Shown here piece by piece: positions 60,986-64,000 of a stretch of DNA of 64,000 nt. This DNA is from Candidatus Bathyarchaeia archaeon. GTDB lineage: Archaea > Thermoproteota > Bathyarchaeia > Bathyarchaeales > Bathyarchaeaceae. The number at the start of each line of letters is the position of its first letter. Within the stretch, counting starts at the first letter, position 1. The notes below the pieces were generated by a model. The model did no database searches. It saw only the letters and a list, made by a program, of their open reading frames with translations, and was not told where the DNA came from. A program made the position numbers and the translations under genes. The stretch is taken from the NCBI GenBank assembly GCA_035283685.1, contig DATETJ010000009.1:544384-608383 (forward strand), read 5' to 3'.

Positions 60986-61202
60986 AAGAACGCAGTCTGC
61001 GCGCTATCCACATTTGCATTTGTGCTTTTCCTACATTTCTTTGGTAGCTTCTACGCCATATTGGGTGTTCTTTATTGATTGCAACTATTCAGCATCTCTA
61101 GAGAAAAGTTTCATAAAACTGAAATAGCATGACCGCATATCCTATCTTGGAGAGGAGAAGGAAATTAGCGTAAAGGCACTTTCAGGAATACTGCTCACGC
61201 TG

Positions 61203-63611
61203 TTGCTTATGGGCATTCTAACATCGGCATCTGGCACCTCAGGAACAGAACAAGCGGAGTCATCAGAGACCGAGTGGACTAGAATATACGGAGGATCAAA
61301 TGATGACCGAGCTTACTGCGTAGTCCAAACAGTTGACGATGGATACGCAATTGCAGGTTACACAAATTCCTTTGGCGCTGGAGGCTACGATTTCTGGCTC
61401 GTCAAAACCAACTCTTCAGGAGATATGGAGTGGAACAAGACCTTCGGTGGCACACGACACGACTACGCTCGAGCTGTGATTCAGACAAGCGACGGTGGAT
61501 TTGCGATAGCGGGCGAAACTTCTTCGCCTGCGGGCGATTTTTGGTTGGTTAAAACCAATTCCTCTGGAGATGTTGAATGGACACAAAATTATGGAGGAAG
61601 TAGAGAGGATGTTGCGTGGTCTCTGATTCAGGCAAGCGACGGTGGATACGCACTCGCTGGTTACACGTTGTCTTTTGGTGTAGGCACACCTACCCACCCC
61701 AATTTCTGGCTGGCCAAGACCAACGAGTATGGAAACATGGAATGGAACAAGACATACGGAGGCACACAGAATGATGCAGCTATGTCTCTGATTCAGACAG
61801 ACGATGGAGGATACGCATTAGCTGGACACACTTCGCCTTCTGATCCACGCACTTACGTTGATTTTTTGTTGGTCAAAGCCGATTCTGCGGGAAACATGGA
61901 ATGGAATAGAACATACGGTGGAGTAGGCAACGACTATGGGCGCGCTGTGGTTCAGACAGACGATGGAGGATACGCCGTGGCAGGTCGCACTCTTTCTTTT
62001 GGCGCTGGCAGCTGGGATTGCTGGCTTGTTCAGACTGACCCAGAAGGAAACGTGCAATGGGACAGAACATACGGAACTCCGGGAAGCGAATGTGGAGAAT
62101 CTATTGTAAAAACGGCTGACGGCGGATTCGCATTGGCAGGCTATTACATCAGTAGTTCGCTCGGAGCAACACCTGATTTTTGGTTTCTTAAGACCAACCA
62201 AGACGGAAACATTGAACACAACGGGATATATGGCGGAACAAATGATGAGCAGGCATTTTCACTGGCTCAGACAAGCGATGAAGGATACGTATTAGCTGGC
62301 TACACTGATACATCTGGTGGTGGCCTGGGTGATTTCTGGGTGATAAAACTCGACAGCGTTGCTCCACCAGTCACGGACGTTTATGTAGACCCTCAGAAGC
62401 AGAAGGCCGCATATAACAAGCAGTTCTCTGTCAGTGTAAACGTCACCGACGTTGTTGACTTATACGGTTTTCAGTTCAAACTGCAATATGACCCTGCGGT
62501 AATAGATGCCGTAAGCATCACATTAGGTTCCTTCTTGAACCCGCCCACAACAATAATTGAAGAGGAAATCAACGAGACCATGGGCTTTCTGTTATTCTCT
62601 GCATTGTCAATAGGTTCAGCACCCCCTGCTAACGGCAACGGAGTGCTTGCCACACTGGTCTTTAACGCAACGCCTGGAGGAAACTGCTACCTTGACTTTC
62701 TTGAGATGAGTCTCATAAACTCAGGTGGGGCACTAATCGGACATCACACATTCGACGGCTTTTTCGAATACGTTCAGATTCAAGGCGACGTGAACGCAGA
62801 TTGCATCGTTGACGTTTTTGACGTGTTCAAAATGGGGAAGGCCTTTGGAGCTATTCCAAGTCAGCCAAACTGGGACTCGGACTGTGACATAAACAACGAT
62901 AACGTCATTGATGACATCGATCTCGCGATAGAAAGCGCAGATTATAGAAAGCTGTGGGACCCAGCCTACGTTCACGAATTGTTCTACGAAATCGACTACA
63001 TGCCAAGTCACAGACCAACGGACTCCGTGCTAGCCTATATTCAAGGCTACTGCACGGAAAGATGGATTCGCATCACCTTCTACGTTGACGATGAGGTTCC
63101 GCTTGACGACAGCGTAACAAATGCCGAATTTTCCGCATTCAACCAAACATACAACGACCATAATTTCGGATATTACTCGCAATGGAAATGGGTGCTGTTT
63201 GGAACCGTTGTCGACGGTCACCCAGAAACATCTGGATATGTGTGGGGTCACGACGACGGGGCAAACTACGCATTTATTGCCGACCAAACCGGAGACGATT
63301 TTGCCATCGATCATGCTGGCGAAGGTGTTACAGCAGAGGAGGTTGAAACCGTAGTCCTAATGCATGAAATGGGGCACATGATAGGCATTGTCAAACTAGA
63401 TAGTGAAGAAAGAGAGGTTTATGACGCAAACGCATGGTCTGTAATGGCAATGCTTTCGCTAGACAACTGCAACACCGAACCGATCCGTTACAGCAGAGAA
63501 TATTGGATTCTAAGAGACCTTGAGTACTACAAGATACATCCGCCAGAAATTGCGGAAACAAATCAGCGCAGCCTTACTTCTGGGTCACCAAGTAGACGCC
63601 TAGGAAAATAA
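61203..63611 (+). CDS. Secreted seven-repeat propeller protein with cohesin-like, dockerin-like and metzincin-like domains
   Basis: 802 residues from TTG 61203. The signal peptide looks cut at this start; an in-frame ATT at 61164, eight bases after GGAGAGGAG-type purines, would add SVKALSGILLTLL and complete it. Residues ~25-390: seven ~50-residue repeats of the type YGGTxxDxAxSLIQTxDGGYALAG...DFWLVKTNxxGNxEW, suited to a seven-blade propeller. Next a cohesin-like beta domain (FSVSVNVTDVVDLYGFQFKL), a dockerin-like pair of Ca loops (DVNADCIVDVFDV, DINNDNVIDDIDL), and a terminal region with HEMGHMIGI, a zinc-peptidase motif. Extracellular. Confidence 0.85.
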   Translation: MLMGILTSASGTSGTEQAESSETEWTRIYGGSNDDRAYCVVQTVDDGYAIAGYTNSFGAGGYDFWLVKTNSSGDMEWNKTFGGTRHDYARAVIQTSDGGFAIAGETSSPAGDFWLVKTNSSGDVEWTQNYGGSREDVAWSLIQASDGGYALAGYTLSFGVGTPTHPNFWLAKTNEYGNMEWNKTYGGTQNDAAMSLIQTDDGGYALAGHTSPSDPRTYVDFLLVKADSAGNMEWNRTYGGVGNDYGRAVVQTDDGGYAVAGRTLSFGAGSWDCWLVQTDPEGNVQWDRTYGTPGSECGESIVKTADGGFALAGYYISSSLGATPDFWFLKTNQDGNIEHNGIYGGTNDEQAFSLAQTSDEGYVLAGYTDTSGGGLGDFWVIKLDSVAPPVTDVYVDPQKQKAAYNKQFSVSVNVTDVVDLYGFQFKLQYDPAVIDAVSITLGSFLNPPTTIIEEEINETMGFLLFSALSIGSAPPANGNGVLATLVFNATPGGNCYLDFLEMSLINSGGALIGHHTFDGFFEYVQIQGDVNADCIVDVFDVFKMGKAFGAIPSQPNWDSDCDINNDNVIDDIDLAIESADYRKLWDPAYVHELFYEIDYMPSHRPTDSVLAYIQGYCTERWIRITFYVDDEVPLDDSVTNAEFSAFNQTYNDHNFGYYSQWKWVLFGTVVDGHPETSGYVWGHDDGANYAFIADQTGDDFAIDHAGEGVTAEEVETVVLMHEMGHMIGIVKLDSEEREVYDANAWSVMAMLSLDNCNTEPIRYSREYWILRDLEYYKIHPPEIAETNQRSLTSGSPSRRLGK

Positions 63612-64000
63612 GAAGCCCACCGACACCGATGGGCACAGTGATCTTTTCACCAACAAACAAAGCTGCCAACAAAACGGTTACAAGAGGCTCAGCAAACAAG
63701 AAGGAGCTGGTCACCGTTGCTCCCACTTTCTCAACCGCGTAGAACCAGATGTAGTAGCCCACTAAAGTGCACGTTACAGACAGGTAAGCAATCGCCAACC
63801 AACTGGACAAACTCATCGATAGCGCTAATCGAATCGAACCATCAGCAACTGAAAAAGGAAGCAGTAACAGGCCGCCGAGCACGGTCACATAAGTCAAAAC
63901 CAAAATCGGGTTATACCTCTCAATGGCTCGCTTGCCCAGCAGAGTGTAAAAAGTCCAAAGAACCGGCGTGGCTAGCAGAACAATACTCCCATAGAAGAAA
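63574..64000 (-). CDS. EamA/DMT-family transporter, C-terminal part (truncated by window)
   Basis: About 142 residues are present; the gene continues past the right edge. TFYTLLGKRAIERYNPILVL, then WLAIAYLSVTCTLVGYYIWF and SSFLFAEPLVTVLLAALFVG followed by IGVGGLLIFLGVYLV are the second EamA repeat, with five membrane spans. Probably an exporter or importer of metabolites. Its end overlaps the end of the propeller protein gene by 38 bases, tail to tail. Confidence 0.85.
   Translation of the reverse strand, partial: FFYGSIVLLATPVLWTFYTLLGKRAIERYNPILVLTYVTVLGGLLLLPFSVADGSIRLALSMSLSSWLAIAYLSVTCTLVGYYIWFYAVEKVGATVTSSFLFAEPLVTVLLAALFVGEKITVPIGVGGLLIFLGVYLVTQK

Overview
The window looks like a chromosome segment of an uncultured archaeon of the TACK superphylum, most likely Bathyarchaeia. 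Supporting genes are archaeal FEN-1, archaeal-type pantoate kinase and phosphopantetheine adenylyltransferase, a DUF763 protein, tRNA genes with archaeal introns, TATA-box promoters (some nearly leaderless) and an eukaryote-type topoisomerase IB. TTG and GTG starts are common, and several very short genes start with TTG behind a clear Shine-Dalgarno sequence.

Layout. 1-3.6 kb: the start of a 2-oxoacid:ferredoxin oxidoreductase alpha gene, two tiny Cys-rich genes, an Lrp/AsnC regulator lying between an intron-bearing tRNA-Gln and a broken copy of its 3' end, a GNAT acetyltransferase and FEN-1. 3.7-8.8 kb: one very large secreted subtilase. 9.1-11.3 kb: small exported or membrane proteins, tRNA-Lys (with intron), tRNA-Glu and a GIY-YIG protein. 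11.4-19.1 kb: a propionate/methylmalonyl-CoA region (carboxyltransferase, PycB/OadA-like subunit, biotin carrier, methylmalonyl-CoA mutase large subunit) mixed with redox proteins (ferredoxin-thioredoxin reductase fused to a rubredoxin-like domain, glutaredoxin), a parvulin and a MoaD/SAMP-like protein. 19.2-24.7 kb: M29 aminopeptidase, then an ECF S-component-like protein, pantoate kinase and PPAT (CoA synthesis), DUF763 and a nucleotidyltransferase.

24.7-33.9 kb: the metabolic highlight is a compact operon resembling bzd-type ATP-dependent benzoyl-CoA reductase: two HgdA/B-like subunits, two different BadF/BcrA-family ATPases, a ferredoxin and a large Fe-S/flavin oxidoreductase. It is followed by a PadR-like and a two-domain HTH regulator. 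The beta-oxidation cluster at 52.4-59 kb (DUF35 protein, thiolase, enoyl-CoA hydratase, 3-hydroxyacyl-CoA dehydrogenase, MFS transporter, acyl-CoA ligase) and the methylmalonyl-CoA genes could carry the products to central metabolism. Aromatic or fatty/dicarboxylic acid breakdown is the inferred theme.

34-49 kb: an accessory region that looks like an integrated mobile element. It starts with repeat-rich non-coding DNA, then an operon of membrane and highly charged coiled-coil proteins, a primase-polymerase/helicase with small overlapping genes, a ribbon-helix-helix protein and a divergent winged-helix regulator, membrane, PLD-like and coiled-coil proteins, and a tyrosine recombinase at the right end. 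49.3-52.4 kb: Hsp20, topoisomerase IB and a ParB protein with an ASCH-like tail. 59-64 kb: a putative zinc protein, a threonine-synthase-like enzyme, a secreted propeller-cohesin-dockerin-metalloprotease protein and the end of a DMT transporter. All functions are read from sequence motifs by eye; no database search was run.
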